Source of the DNA: Lanius collurio
Taxonomy: Eukaryota > Chordata > Aves > Passeriformes > Laniidae
Reading direction: 5' to 3'
Length of the DNA stretch: 64,000 nucleotides
Assembly: GCA_020086605.1 (NCBI GenBank)
Contig: JACBWW010000050.1
Span: 3,221,516 to 3,285,515, forward strand
Shown: positions 24,197 through 36,240 of the stretch, piece after piece
Layout: each line of letters opens with the position of its first letter
Numbering within the stretch: the stretch's first letter is position 1
Notes under the pieces: generated by a model
The model's input: only the letters and a program-made list of their open reading frames with translations
Database searches by the model: none
What the model was told of the DNA's origin: nothing
Translations under genes and position numbers: made by a program

Positions 24197-25356
24197 GAAA
24201 ATTCAATTTATGATTTTGAATCCTTGGGGTAGGTAATATCAGAGAGCCTCTGTTCACTGGGAGCAAGGACTTGGGGAGCTCTTTGGCCCAGTCCTGACCT
24301 CTTTTCCATCTCCCTGTCTTGGGGGAGGGACAGTTGTTACTGCATGAGCATCTGACTGAGCATGTAGGGTAGATGTGCCTGTGCATGAGCACCTCTCATT
24401 TCATTAGAAATAATTGGTTTTTACCAAAACCCCTGAAAATTGCATTCTTTGTCTTATAGAGCAGATTCAAACCTTTTGGTCAGGATAAAATTATTTCTTC
24501 CCTTTGCTTTGTTTTCAGCTTTTCTCTGCTGTCAGTGGGGAACGTTCCATCCAGATGAAATTGTGATTAAGAGCTTTGAAATTCCAAAGGATTTGTCTTG
24601 GGTTAATCAAGCCCAGACTGACAGCCATCAGCCAACCTGGCAATCCTTTGTGCTGACCAGTTCCTTTCCTTTATGATGTCTGAAAATGAAAATGAGACTG
24701 TCTGCCCATGGCCCTGGAGACAGGCCCTGATCATGGGCTCAGCATAAAAGATGAAACCCTGGAGGGAAATATCAAGAGCCTAAAATTCTCTTTGAAGAAA
24801 ATCCTGAGCTTTTATCTGTAGCTGATATTTGATAAGGAGTTGGCAGGAGGCCAAATGAGTGAATGCACTTAAAGGTCAAGGGGTGTTCTTGGTTCTCAGT
24901 AATTGTTTTCATCTGTTACAATCTGGTGCTTCCAAGGGAAAGCACCTTTTTAATGGGATGGAAAGGTTGATTTGGGTTCTGTTTGTGCCTGTCCTTCTTG
25001 TGTTACCTGAAGGCAGGGGAAGATGATGTGGGGGTTTTGTGACATGGGGCTTCCCTCCAGTTCAGCATTCAGTGGGCTCCTGCCAACAAATACAGCTGTA
25101 GAGTGGCTCAGACAGCTCGTGGGAGTGCCACCTTCCAAACCACTGCTGGGTGAGACATTTTGGGCAGAATGAAGTGGAGATTATGGATGTAGGGATTCTG
25201 AAAAGTCAGCGTGGGAATAGGTGGGACTGTGGGAAACCTGAGAGTTTGATGCCCTGGGGTTTGAATGAAAGTGGATGAGCATTGTTCTCATTAGGGGTTG
25301 GTTGTACCTTCTGAATTTGTCCCATTTAACCAAGTATCTCTCAGTAGACATCCCTG

Positions 25357-25472
25357 TCATGAGTTGTTGCCTTTTTGCCCTTTTAAGTTTGAGCCTGTTT
25401 TGTTTTCTCCTAATTCTTATGTCACAGAGGTAAAATAAGTAAGTAAGAGATGATCTGATCCAAACCACTACA
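25357..25472. repeat. Relative of the 145-bp LTR-like element
   Basis: Shares CTGTTTTGTTTTCTCCTAATTC-type sequence, ATGTCACAGAGG, AATAAGTAAGTAAGAGATGAT and the end CCAAACCACTACA with the element at 23642-23786, about 1.7 kb upstream in the same direction. The 5' end is too diverged to place and no target duplication could be confirmed. Confidence 0.65.
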
Positions 25473-25879
25473 GCCCTTTTATTATATTTTCCTTCTTTTT
25501 TTTCTAATTTTTAAATTGCTTTTATGTGCCTGGGAGTTGTGTACTGGTTGTTCCCCGTGCCCATTTGACAGAAAGAGTGCTGCTGCCAGTTGTGCTGCTG
25601 GGATGTGGACGTACATGAACCTGGGATATGACCCCACAAAGAAGGGCTCATATCTTCAAAGAAGGCCTTACAGAGCCAAATCCAGGTGCTCATCAAGGAG
25701 AACAGTCCCCTTGAGATTTTAGTTGGTTAATTCAGCATTCAGAGTACTTGGCTGAAAATTTTAATACATCCCTGGTTCTGGATGCATTGTACAGAAGTGT
25801 TTAAGTGTGTGTAGCTGTGTAAGGCATGCCCAGCCCTAGCTCTGTTATTAACCTTATTTTTGTGTATTTTTCCAAACAG

Positions 25880-26005
25880 ATGCCAGAGGAGCAGGCATTC
25901 TGTGTGTTTGTGAAAATAATGTATGACTATGGCTTGAGGGACCTCTACAGAAATAACTTTGAAGATCTCCATTGCAAATTTTTCCAGCTGGAGAAGTTAA
26001 TGCAG
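25880..26005 (+). CDS. RABGAP1L: RABGAP1L internal exon, middle of TBC domain
   Basis: The exon encodes 42 residues from MPEEQAFCVFVKIMYDYGLR to FQLEKLMQ, in phase 0 at both ends (acceptor CCAAACAG, donor CAG|GTGGGG). The helical segment with DYGLRDLYRNNFEDLHCKF is characteristic of RABGAP1L; the RABGAP1 paralogue differs here (DYGLRELF, as I recall). The internal ATG at the first codon is not a start: the reading frame is continuous with the previous exon. The donor is the weakest in the gene segment because position +4 is G rather than A, although the -1 G and +5 G are present. A few conservative differences from the human sequence as I remember it (F for L, F for Y, K for R) are what is expected of a bird orthologue. 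Confidence 0.94.
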
Positions 26006-27408
26006 GTGGGGCCAGAGTAACAAATTCTCCTTCAGTTTATTTCATAAATGGAAATACTGGTGTGAAGAAGAGATTAATGCTTTGCTTCCAAAAGCTATTG
26101 GACAGTAAAACCCCAGTCCTTTTAGAAGTGGGGTAAAAGCAAAGCAGGGAAGTTTAATGGCTGATTTCAAACATCCTGATTTGTTTCTAGTTTCTTTTGT
26201 CTTTGGTACACCACTCTTGCTGCTAAGCTTTGTGTCCAAGCAGAGCTGGTATTTGGCTTTTTCTCCCCCTCTCTCTTTGCCTGCTCCCTCTCTGTTTCTG
26301 GTGTTGCTTAGAGAGAATGTCTCTGTGCTGTTGAATCCAGTGTGTCCTTCTCACTGCCTCCATCAGTGTCCTATTTTCCATGAATTATGTTGATGTTAAC
26401 GGGTCAGGTGAATCAGGACATCCTGATGCTTATGAAATACCAATCAAATGTGGATCATTGGGCAGGTTTTTCTGTCTCTTCTGAGATTTTGGGGTTTTTT
26501 CAGCTGGAATTATTTCATCGAGCGGTTCAGCAGAACTGAACGGCTGCAAATGTTGTACTTTGTTGTTCTGACTAATGAGGAATTACTGACAGTTCATTAA
26601 GCCCTGTCCTTCTGCTGGCACAGTGAAAAGCTGGTTGCTGAAGTCAGTTCTCACAGATGACCATAGGTATCTCTGTGGGACATACTGAAACCAAACCAAC
26701 CAGACTGTTGTTCATTTAGTGGTATTTTTTTAGATGTCAAATTGTGCATATTTCATGATGGAGTATAATTGCTTACTAATTAATGGGATACTTCAGCATA
26801 TGGTCTTCTCAATATTTACATATGTTCACCAAGAGTTTTGTTAACAAACCAGATTTTATTAACAAATACACTCTTAACAAAGATACTTTATTAAATGACC
26901 ATGTCATCACTGTTCAGTAGGATTTTCAGTGCTTATTTTGTGTTGCTTGTATGTGCTCCTAGTTAGAGAAATGATCTGATGGAGTTGTGTGCTCTGTTGC
27001 TTTCAAGCTCTGCAGGGTGATCTGGTTCCAGTAGCCCTTGTGGGTTTTTTTTTTGTGGCAGAAGCATTTCTAGCAAGACACAGCAAAGGAATAACTTAAA
27101 AATACACACCATGACACAGATTTTACAACTGCTCTGCCTTTCGACTGTTGAAGATTTTGTAATTTCTCAGTCTAATCTCAGTATGTTCTTTGATACTGTG
27201 ATAGAATCCACTGTGGATATCTTACTGAAAACTGTAACCATGGGCACTGAAATTTATCAAGAAACATTTTCATTGCTCAGAAGAAGCCAGGCTTTCACTT
27301 TGTTGTGTTTTTTTGGTATTTAGCAAGCTCGCTCCTTACTGGAAATATGGATGAAGAGCTCAGATTAATGAGTAATACTGAAACATTTATATTTTTTCTT
27401 TATTCCAG
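26006..27408 (+). other. RABGAP1L intron, 1.4 kb
   Basis: AT-rich and apparently repeat-free; nothing beyond the splice signals was recognised. Confidence 0.75.
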
Positions 27409-27552
27409 GAGCAGTTACCAGACTTGCACAGCCATTTCTCAGACCTCAATTTGGAAGCTCATATGTATGCATCCCAGTGGTTCCTCACTCTTTTTACTGC
27501 CAAGTTTCCACTCTGCATGGTCTTCCACATCATTGACTTACTACTTTGTGAG
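27409..27552 (+). CDS. RABGAP1L: RABGAP1L internal exon, C-terminal half of TBC domain
   Basis: The exon encodes 48 residues, EQLPDLHSHFSDLNLEAHMY then ASQWFLTLFTAKFPLCMVFH and IIDLLLCE. Boundaries are TTTATTCCAG| and GAG|GTAAAA, phase 0 at both ends. SQWFLTLF and the FP..M..HIID segment are hallmark TBC sequences, packing the late helices of the GAP domain. EQLPDLHSHFSDLNLEAH distinguishes RABGAP1L from RABGAP1, which I recall as having YIPDLYNHF. It lies 1,403 bases after the preceding exon, the shortest intron in the window, so these two exons form a small cluster. Confidence 0.96.
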
Positions 27553-29419
27553 GTAAAAAAAGGATTGAATCAGAAAGCCCTTCCTCCACTCCCCCAGTGT
27601 TTCTTCTTGCTGAAGTCCTTTACTGCTTCATTATAAAATGTGTGTAACTAAGTTATGTAGAAACCATGGTTATCTCGAAGAGAAGACATTCAGGGAAGAG
27701 CTGGTTTGGTTTTCAAATCAGAACTGTGGATTGCCTTGGTTTTTGCTGAGGGGGTCCCATTAAGACTGATGCACTTGTCTGTTTTTCATTGAATTTGCTG
27801 AATGATTATTCAGAGTTAGGAACTGTAATTTCTTGAAGGCACCTAGCAAGGAAGGCTCTCCAGATGGCCTCATTCAGCCACAGACAGAGATGGTGGCACT
27901 GGCCAAAGGTGTTGCTTTGGTGGCCTGATGCTGAACAGAGTGAGAAGGGCCAGACACACAACTGAGTGAAGCTCCTTCCTTTTGCCTTTTCCCTGCTATT
28001 CCAGCTAGGAACACACCACTCCAGGTACAAAGCAGTGTGTGTCTGTACTGGAGATGGATCTACACTTCCTTTGAAAAGCCAGTCAGAATAGGTTGATAAT
28101 GTAGAATATTTATTTTGGTAAAATACCAGTCCTTCCTTTGCTAAGTGGGAAGTCAGAGCATCCATGGCATTGCACCTGCTTTTACATCTGTCACTGATTT
28201 CCTCTCCAATTTCAAGGGGTAACAAACATGAAAATAAATGGACAGATAAAATATTTGATAATTTTAAGTGATGAAGGCTTCATGAAACGCTGATGACTCT
28301 GGTTAATTTTGTTCATTTTTATTGTGAAGTATTTTCTCTGAGAATCTTCAGGCTTGCTGCACGTGCCTTGGTAGGATTCAGTCCTAGTCAGACTATTTTT
28401 TATTCTGCATATTGGTGCTCAGTTTTCAAAACTAGGCAGGGTAGTATTGGCAATGTTTATCTCAGCGTGTCTGAAGCAGTTACAGTGGGAAAGAAGGTGA
28501 AATCCAAGGTGAAATCCAAGGAGAAAGTGAGAGAGTGTAGCATTAGAACATGCTAGGGAAAGGGAAACTTGTTAGTGTTTGTGGAGGGTAATCACACACA
28601 GCCAAAGGAGCCTCTTTTACTGCAGTTAAAAATAAACCAGAAAGAGTAAGAGAATTTATTTGAAGTGAGAAGATACCCACAGGCATCTTGAGAAACTCTG
28701 GGGCAGTGTGGAGACAACGTCCTGAGGCACCAGTGTGGGCTATCAGGAGTCAACCACTCACAAGTAACAGACAGTTCTGAGAATTTGTGGGAAGGGCATA
28801 GATTAAAGTCATATGAAAATAAAAATCTAGTTGGCCCCCACTGTAGACAGCAAGTCAGTTCTGAAGGTGTGTGGCCAAAGGCAGAACCAGGAAGAAGCCA
28901 TTCCTTGACAGAGGACTGAAGCTGTGTGTCCAGTCAGCCTCTGGAAGGGGTTATGGGGGAAACCAAAACAGCATTTTTTCTGCATTAAATTCTTCCTTAC
29001 TTTATCTCTGAACAACCAGCATGCTGATAATTCTGGCAACTGGAAGGAGAAAAAACAGTGGCAGCTGCTAACACTGAAACATATTCTGCAGGAAAAAAAA
29101 TCCCCAGAAAAGCAAGAAGCCTTTGAAGTGCACTGTCTTAAGTTTTTAAAAACAAGCTTCCAGCGTTCTCCTTAATTTGTCATCGATACAGATGAATTTT
29201 AAATACCCTTCAAGTTCCTGACTTGGGCTTTCTCCACATCTCTGTCCTGTTTGTCATTACAAAATGTTCACGTTCCATGCAACTCTTTTAGGGAAGAAAA
29301 AGCAAGGGGCAGAAAACCATTTAAAACCATTGCTGAGTGCATCCTGCCAACCAGCAATTCTAAGGGAGCCTCTCTGGTCCCCTTGAAAATATCTGAATTA
29401 TGGGTGAACAAGCTGTGTC

Positions 29420-29475
29420 TTGGAATAGCTGATCTCTAGAGGTCCCTTCCAACCCCAACCATTCAGTGATTCCAT
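29420..29475 (+). repeat. CR1 LINE 3' end fragment
   Basis: GATCTCTAGAGGTCCCTTCC followed by AACCCCAACCATTCAGTGAT is the extreme 3' end of an avian CR1, heavily 5' truncated. Confidence 0.8.
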
Positions 29476-29715
29476 GTCAGGCAAGAGTTTTTGTATTGGC
29501 TTGGGTTTTTCCTCTTTGATTGTGGCTGGAAGAGTGAAATGGGTCCTTACAGATACTCAGAGAGGAAAAACACCCCTTGGAAGTGCTGTAGTTTGCCAGC
29601 TAAGCAGGGAGGCACATTCCCTGCCCTTGCATGCACAGTGGAACAGTGGCACAGGCTGGGCTGGAGCTCCTGGGCAGAAGTGTAGCTGTGAACAAAGAGC
29701 TCAGAGTTACAGTGG

Positions 29716-30567
29716 TGTTATAAATGAAACTGCCAATTAAATTGAATTATTAAATTGCGCGAGCCAAATTATTAATATAAAAACAAACAGAATTTATTTT
29801 ATGATTAAATTGACAATTTTGGATAGCCACTATAAAACGGCAGGGCCAAGCCTAGGTTCTTGACTCTGGGTGACACATACACAGCCCTGAACACCAGCAG
29901 TTCGGGTGGGCAGTGCACACCTTCGAGTTTTCTGAGTTCAGTTTTTATACTGTTTTTCTTGCCTCTGGCTAGAGAATCCTTTGTCTTTTTCATATTCATC
30001 CTGTCTTCTATGGTTCTCTGGTCCAGAGATCAGGGGTCTGTTCAGATGTTGATGTGTTCAGGAACTCTCTTTGTATTTCGGTTGATATTTCCAGTAACTC
30101 TTCTTAGCGTTTCTGGTAAGGGATCTGTTCAGATGTTGATGTTTCCAGGAATTCCCTTGTGTGATTAAAATGAAGAGTCTTGGGTAAGAGGTCCGTTCAT
30201 CAGCGGTGTCCAAGGAGGGACAGATCATATCTGTTACTCCTTTCAGATGGAAAGGATTCTCCAAAAAGGCAGAGTGGATTTGGAGTAGATTGATGTGCCA
30301 GATGGATATCTGGCTTCCTGATGGTGGATGCATGATTGCTTCTCCTCTCAGGTTTACCTTCACTTCAGATGCAAATTTTCACCTTTGGGAGGAGTGTTTG
30401 GTAACTCTGAGCAAGATGCCAGGAAACATGCCAAGGCACATTCCAAGCACAACATATTTGGATATAGGTACAATCTAATACATTCTATGTACAATCTAAT
30501 ATATCCTTCATTCACAACCAATCTTGATATCCTTTAATTTCTTATGAATTTTGACTTATCTATAACA
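29716..30567 (-). mobile_element. Solo LTR of an endogenous retrovirus
   Basis: 852 bases from TGTTATAAATG to CTTATCTATAACA, flanked by GTGG on both sides (29712-29715 and 30568-30571), a perfect 4-bp target duplication as made by gammaretrovirus-like (ERV1) integrases. It is the sister of 841-1648 over its whole length. On the minus strand it has a TATAAAAA box (revcomp of 29942-29949) and AATAAA (revcomp of 29793-29798). There is no internal region or coding sequence, so it is a recombination-derived solo LTR. Confidence 0.88.
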
Positions 30568-32590
30568 GTGGGATTTAAGTTTTATGAAGGAATTGTCAGA
30601 ATCCTATCCAAGTGAGTGCCACTGCAGTCAAGGTCTTCTCATCATTCTCACATGAAATATTGCTCCAGAGCAGTTTTATGTAAACTCAAAACAAATTTGG
30701 GATTTGCCATGGCTTCTGTGTGACTGAGTTATTTAATTCTGTTGTCTTCTTAGCATCTTTATTTTTTGTTTGTTTTTTAAGTTGTCACCAGGCTACTGAA
30801 GATGTGAACAAACCCTCCAAAATACTTAAATTTCCAGTGGTCTAAGAATATTGCCTGAGTAGTGCTGGGGCAGAATCTGTCACCCATCCTTACGTAGAAA
30901 TGAAATATTTTGGAATCCCTTGTCTTCCCTGTGGCAGAAGCTTGAAGAGAATTTTGGGCTTGCAGGCAGGTACCACCACAGTGCCGTGGTGCCTAAGGCT
31001 CAGCTGCTTGTAATAAAAACACAACCCTATTGATCCAGGTGAAAGTTTGAATGTGATTACAGCAGACTCTGTGGGTTGGAGCCTGGAGATCTTTCCACAA
31101 CGTTCTGATGCAGCTGTTTCATTTGTCTTTTCCCCTTTGCTATTTCTGTTTGCATTGAGGAACATTTTTGTTGATGAAACAAAGAGCTGTATTTGGACTT
31201 GTCAGTCTTATCTATCAATATGACATGATGTTATTGAACACTTTGCAAGCCTGCTCTGTTTCACTGTCTCTTTTTGTTCTATTTTAAATTATTTATTTAA
31301 AGTCATGCTCAGAAATAGCAATTCATCCAGGTAAAGCTCTTGTCACTCAGAGCTGTCCCCAGTGCAGCAGCTGCACCTCGGCTGTGCTACAGAATATCAA
31401 ACAGTTGATATTTCACTTCATTTTGCTTTCTAAAGTATTCCATTTGAAATTAAAATATTTGTTTTAAAAATACTAAATAAATGACCTTCAGTAGGCATTT
31501 AGAAGAGGAAGAACAACCCAAGCCAGATAGTCTGTAAGGGTTTTTACAATTGTCATGAAAAGAAGATGTTTAACCTTTTGTGATCTAAAGGAGGTGCAGA
31601 GCTCAAGCTGTCATTCCATTATTAGCTGAGAACTCTGAAACACGATGGGGAACCTCCATTTTAAGTTTATCTGGCTATTTTTGTGTGCAATTTGGGGGGA
31701 TGTAAAATGGTTAAGGATGGTGCTTCTCTCCTTCCAGGGAATATGCAAAAACCTCTCCTGCACACTGCCCCTTCTGGGCTGGCACAGACAGTTATTTTGG
31801 TGTCATAATGCATCATTTGACTGTGTAGTTTGACTACTAAGCTAACAGTTTGGCTACTAAGGTGCCAGTCTGTGATCATGGCTGGATACAAAGGGGTGCA
31901 TCTGATTATCAGTTTTGAATATGAAATTAATTAATGTTTTCTAATGTAGCTAAAGCTAAGAAGGGAAGGGGCCTTCCACAGGACCACACAGCACAGTGCA
32001 AGAAGGGGGGATTGAAAGCTGGGACAGATCCCTCTTTAGCCTTTATGTATCAACTGTGGCTTTCAGGATATTGTGTAAAACACTTTCTATAATCGATTTT
32101 GAGAAGCTGTCTGTTACAATGAAGGCTGATAGGTGTCTTTAACAATCCTGCAAAACACGAACATGGCGCTGGGAAGCGAACATTTCCTGATAGTTAAAAT
32201 GTGGCAGCACATTGTGGAGATACAGTTATTGGGAGCACTCCTTCCTGAGGAAACACTGAAAACCACAGCAGAATTTGCAAGTATTGACGCTGAAGATTTG
32301 CTTTCTGTCTTGTGTGTGTCTTGCTGGGGCTGGATGTGCCAGGAAACGCCGTATGGTACCGCTCAGGGCTGGCCGGCCCCGCGCTGGGGCTGGCTCAGGA
32401 GGAGAGACCATAATAGCCTGCTATTTTTTATCTGTCACTGTCAGATACTTCTGTGATGCCTTCAACAGAGTTGAGAAAGAACAGATTAACATTTCAATTT
32501 ATTAAACTTCCTCAGGAATTGAGTCAAGAACAAGCCCACTTCCTCTGTAACTCTGCGCTGAGATGAAATGTGAATTAAATAAAGGATTGT

Positions 32591-32736
32591 GCACAGTTGT
32601 TTATCTTTTGTAGACCTATAGGGAAAGAAAAAAATGGAACTTTTTGGAATTGCTTGTTATTGTGCACAGTTGTTTATCTTTTGTAGACCTACAGGGAAAG
32701 AAAAAAAATGGAACTTTTTGGAATTACTTGTTATTG
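32591..32736 (+). repeat. 73-bp tandem duplication
   Basis: Two adjacent copies starting GCACAGTTGTTTATCTTTTG at 32591 and 32664, differing at only a few positions including one extra A. The near identity points to a recent duplication. Confidence 0.92.
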
Positions 32737-35700
32737 CCGTGTGGTCGACATCTGTTCACCCTTCCAGTTACGAATATTTTAAGAAGTCTCACAAAACATC
32801 AGAATGGACTTGCTAGAAATAAAATCTGTTACAGTGACAGCATATTAAAAGCTGGGCTTAAATTCTAAGTAGGCATGGATCTGTGCTGGAGCTGTCTGCG
32901 TGATCCTGGTGCTGTTTACCAAAGCAAAGTCAATGTCCTGCAAGTTCTTTGGAAAAGGCCAAGAGGCCTGTGTTTGTTTTCCTTTTAGGAATGCAGGCAA
33001 ATAGATTTTGGCATTTAGACTGTGTCTTTCCTCCTGCCCAATCCCTTTGCATCAGGCCTGCTGGAGGGCTGAGTCTTGCTGAAGTCCTTATCAGCCACTG
33101 CTGTTTCATGCAAAGAGACTGGAAAGGATTTCTTTCCCAGACTGCTATAATTAGCTTTTCATTAATTAAAAAAGAAGGAGAATAGGTTTTCTCAGACTCC
33201 AGATGGATGACTAGAATTTGAATGTCCAGTGGTAATGCTGGTTTGCTGCATTCAAGCATCTGGTGACACGTCAGCCATCATCATCTTTTTGGTTGCAGAA
33301 GTGGGAGGTCTGCAATGGAGATAAGCTCAGGTTTGCTAGACCTGGATGTTTGGTTTTTATGTAGTGAGATGAGTTATTTAAAGCCACAAGAAAAGTAATT
33401 TTAGCCTAATTCATCTGATGACTAGAGCTGGGATCTACTGTGGTGGCTTTTCAGCACTAGAACAGAAATTAAAGTGAAAAGAAAGAAAGAAGGGTGTTGG
33501 ATTTGATTGTGAAAGAAGGATTGTGGGTTTGATTTAGCTGCACGAGGAGCTGCTTAAAGCTTTTGGATGTGTGTGCTTAAAACATCCAGATTATAATGAC
33601 AGACAATTTTAAGTTCAGAGTGAAGGTTGTAAGTAGTATAAGGTGTTTGCATATAAAATTCAGTCAACAGCAGAAATCCTGGAGGTGTGTAATACCAGGT
33701 TCTGTATTGCCTTGGGGACCAGGGACACGGAACATTCTAAGAGAATTTATAATAATTCAGGCTTCAAGGAGAAGAGTGTTTTAATAGAGAACATCTGAGA
33801 GGTTCTAGGAGAGCCATGGGTGTTTTAGCATAACCCTCTACTCAAGGTGGTCCAGCTGTTGCTGTGAGCATCCATAATTTATGTATCTTCCAGTTGTGGC
33901 TGCTGCTTGTTTATCCCCAAAATAACCAAGCCAATGATAAATGCTCAGCACGAGCAAAGGAAAAACAGTCTCAGAACCATCTGCAATCCAAGATAACTTA
34001 GGAGAACAGAAGGTACCTTTTGGGTGATGTTGATAAATTTTGTGGTCCTAAATGTTAAGGCTGGTTCTGTTCCAGAAAATGGTCCAAGCTCTAGGTGAAA
34101 AAGGTACCAGAGGTGAGTGCCCGGTTTGAATGACCCAGTTTGGGCCTTAGAGGGGTGACACATCTAATTCCATGCTCACACTGTCTCTGAATTACTTTCC
34201 CCATTGCTCATGAAATATTTTAGCCACCTGCTAGTTGATGTTCACTTGGTTGTTTTTTCTAGGAATACAGTAAATTTCCATAATGCTTATTTAACACTAG
34301 TGCCATCTGCTGTATTGGAATAGCAGCATATCCTAAACAGTCTTGGCAGGCTTCAAAAACACTTTCGAAATAACTGAAGGAAAGTATCACAAATGGGAGA
34401 GTGATATTCCACGAACACATCCAGGAAGCTGAGCTAATTTGGGAAATGTTTTTAAAGAAGAGGGTATTGCAGTCTGCCCGTGCCAAAACCCTTTCTGTTG
34501 CTTTGTGCTCAGAATCTGAGGCTGTTAGGAATTTTCTAAATACGTAAAATCAAACTGTGAACTTTGCATTTGACTCACTGTTGGAAAGGGAAGAGCATGC
34601 CAGGGTTCAGAGGGGTGAGGGCCAGAGCTGTGTCGTGGCAGGGGAAGGGCGAGGATGAGGAATAAACACTGGGAAGAAGATCAGGGGGAGTGCAGGGGGG
34701 CAGATGCTGATTTAGGGTGGGCATGTGAGTGCAGGTAGAGGGGGAACGAGGCACAGCTCTCTGTCAGGAGATGTTCTGATCCCCTCCCCTCGTCTGCTCT
34801 CATGAAAACTGGGATCTGGAAGGTTCCTTCTCCTGGGAGCACATCTAATTCCCTGTTTCTATATCAGAGGACCTGTTTTACCTAAAGAGATACGAGACCT
34901 TCTTTTTCTCTCCTTGTATGTGATAAGGCCCTTGGTGCCCAGTGTCAATTTAGGCCCCTTTCTTTGTCCCTGTATTAATCAGTTTTGGGAAAAGGGACAG
35001 AAATGTGTGAAACCCCAGCAGTTTAAAGCTCTGCAAACCAGAAAAGTAATGGCAGTGTATGGCTTGGTTAAGAAATGCTGCTAGCCCACAGCCAGTTGCT
35101 GGTGAATTAGGAATGTGCCACTGCAGAAATACCACATGCAAGGGGAGCAGTCTGATGTATGGAAAAGACTTAAAATTCTGTGGCTGTAATTTTTTATTCT
35201 TTGCAAACAGTCACAGAAGGTGGAGGGGAAAAAATGTTAAATCTCACAGCAGCCTCTACCTTCATTCAGCTATAGCAATGTCTCAGCAGCAAATGGCATG
35301 AAAACCACCCAAAACATGTAAATATTCATGCCTAAATCCCAATTATTTATATTAAAAGCAACCAACCAAACAAAATTTCATGTGAAATCATACTAATACA
35401 GCTTCGTGGTTGCCTGGTATTCATTGTGTGCTGTTTTATGCTGCAAAATAAGGCAAAGTGACACAAATCAATACAGAATCCCCTGGTGGTGTTTTTGCCA
35501 TCTCCCTGGTACCTGCCTCTCTCATAATTCAATCAGCTGGTTTTAATTGGGTTTGTGTATTTTTCATGGAATGGTAGGATCAGGGAGGAGATTTCTGTGG
35601 CTTTGTCTTTCCTGTGTTGTAGCATTTCCTGGTGTGAATTATTGTACAATGGATGTGGAGTCACTGGGGGAAGCCCAGGCTGAGAACTCCACTGTGCTCC

Positions 35701-35819
35701 TACGTTAGCAGTCAGATCTCTTTGTAATTTGTTTTTTGTTTGATCTTTTCCTTTAGTAAGAGAGCTGTATCTGTTGTTTACACAAGCCTGCTAATTTGTG
35801 TTGTGCCTTATTTGAACAA

Positions 35820-36240
35820 GAGTTTTAACCTTTTTTTTCCTTTAGCCATCCTGTCATTGAACGAGAATAAATGCACGAGCTACACAAACTCTGCCTAAAA
35901 GATGTTAATTAACGTGCATGCCCCTGCAGAGTGTGTTCCAAGGCTGCTCTGCTTACCAGGGGAAGTTGGAGCTTCACACCATATATTCATGTTGTCGACA
36001 AAACAAAGACATTTGTGACATTCCTAAAGTTTATTGTGTGTTTTCAGCATATTAGAGTTGCAAAGTAATTGCTTTGCTGGAGCCCATCCAAAACATAAAT
36101 AGAATTTTAATTCTCCTTTAGAGTCTGTAACCCCAATTACCCTCTGCAGCTCCTCCGAAACACTGTGCAACTGAACACATAATTATGAAACACTTAGGAA
36201 TTATGAAACAATGTCAAGTTAACTGCAGTTGAATAGCTCG
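35820..36240. promoter_or_regulatory. Candidate conserved non-coding element
   Basis: A repeat-free stretch with intact CpGs in an AT-rich setting and clustered homeodomain-like words: TTAATTAACGTGCATG at 35905-35920, ATAATTATGAAAC and GGAATTATGAAAC near 36180-36210, TTAACTGCAG near 36220. Sequence texture only; conservation was not tested. Confidence 0.3.

Larger units (their letters stand above)
22251..25879 (+). other. RABGAP1L intron, 3.6 kb
   Basis: Contains a 145-base LTR-like element (23642-23786), its relative near 25357-25472 and an A26 run. The stretches 22251-23640, 23790-24170 and 24200-25350 show nothing recognisable. Confidence 0.75.

Noticed and set aside
25377..25481. GCCCTTTTA direct repeats (25377-25385, 25473-25481) as a 9-bp target duplication of the mini-element relative
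   Set aside because: The left copy overlaps sequence that aligns with the 23642-23786 element itself, so the repeat is probably chance.
841..30567. The two TGTTATA LTRs (841-1648 and 29716-30567) as the ends of one provirus
   Set aside because: They have the same orientation, but host exons lie between them, no viral internal sequence was seen, they differ by 44 bases in length, and each has its own flanks.
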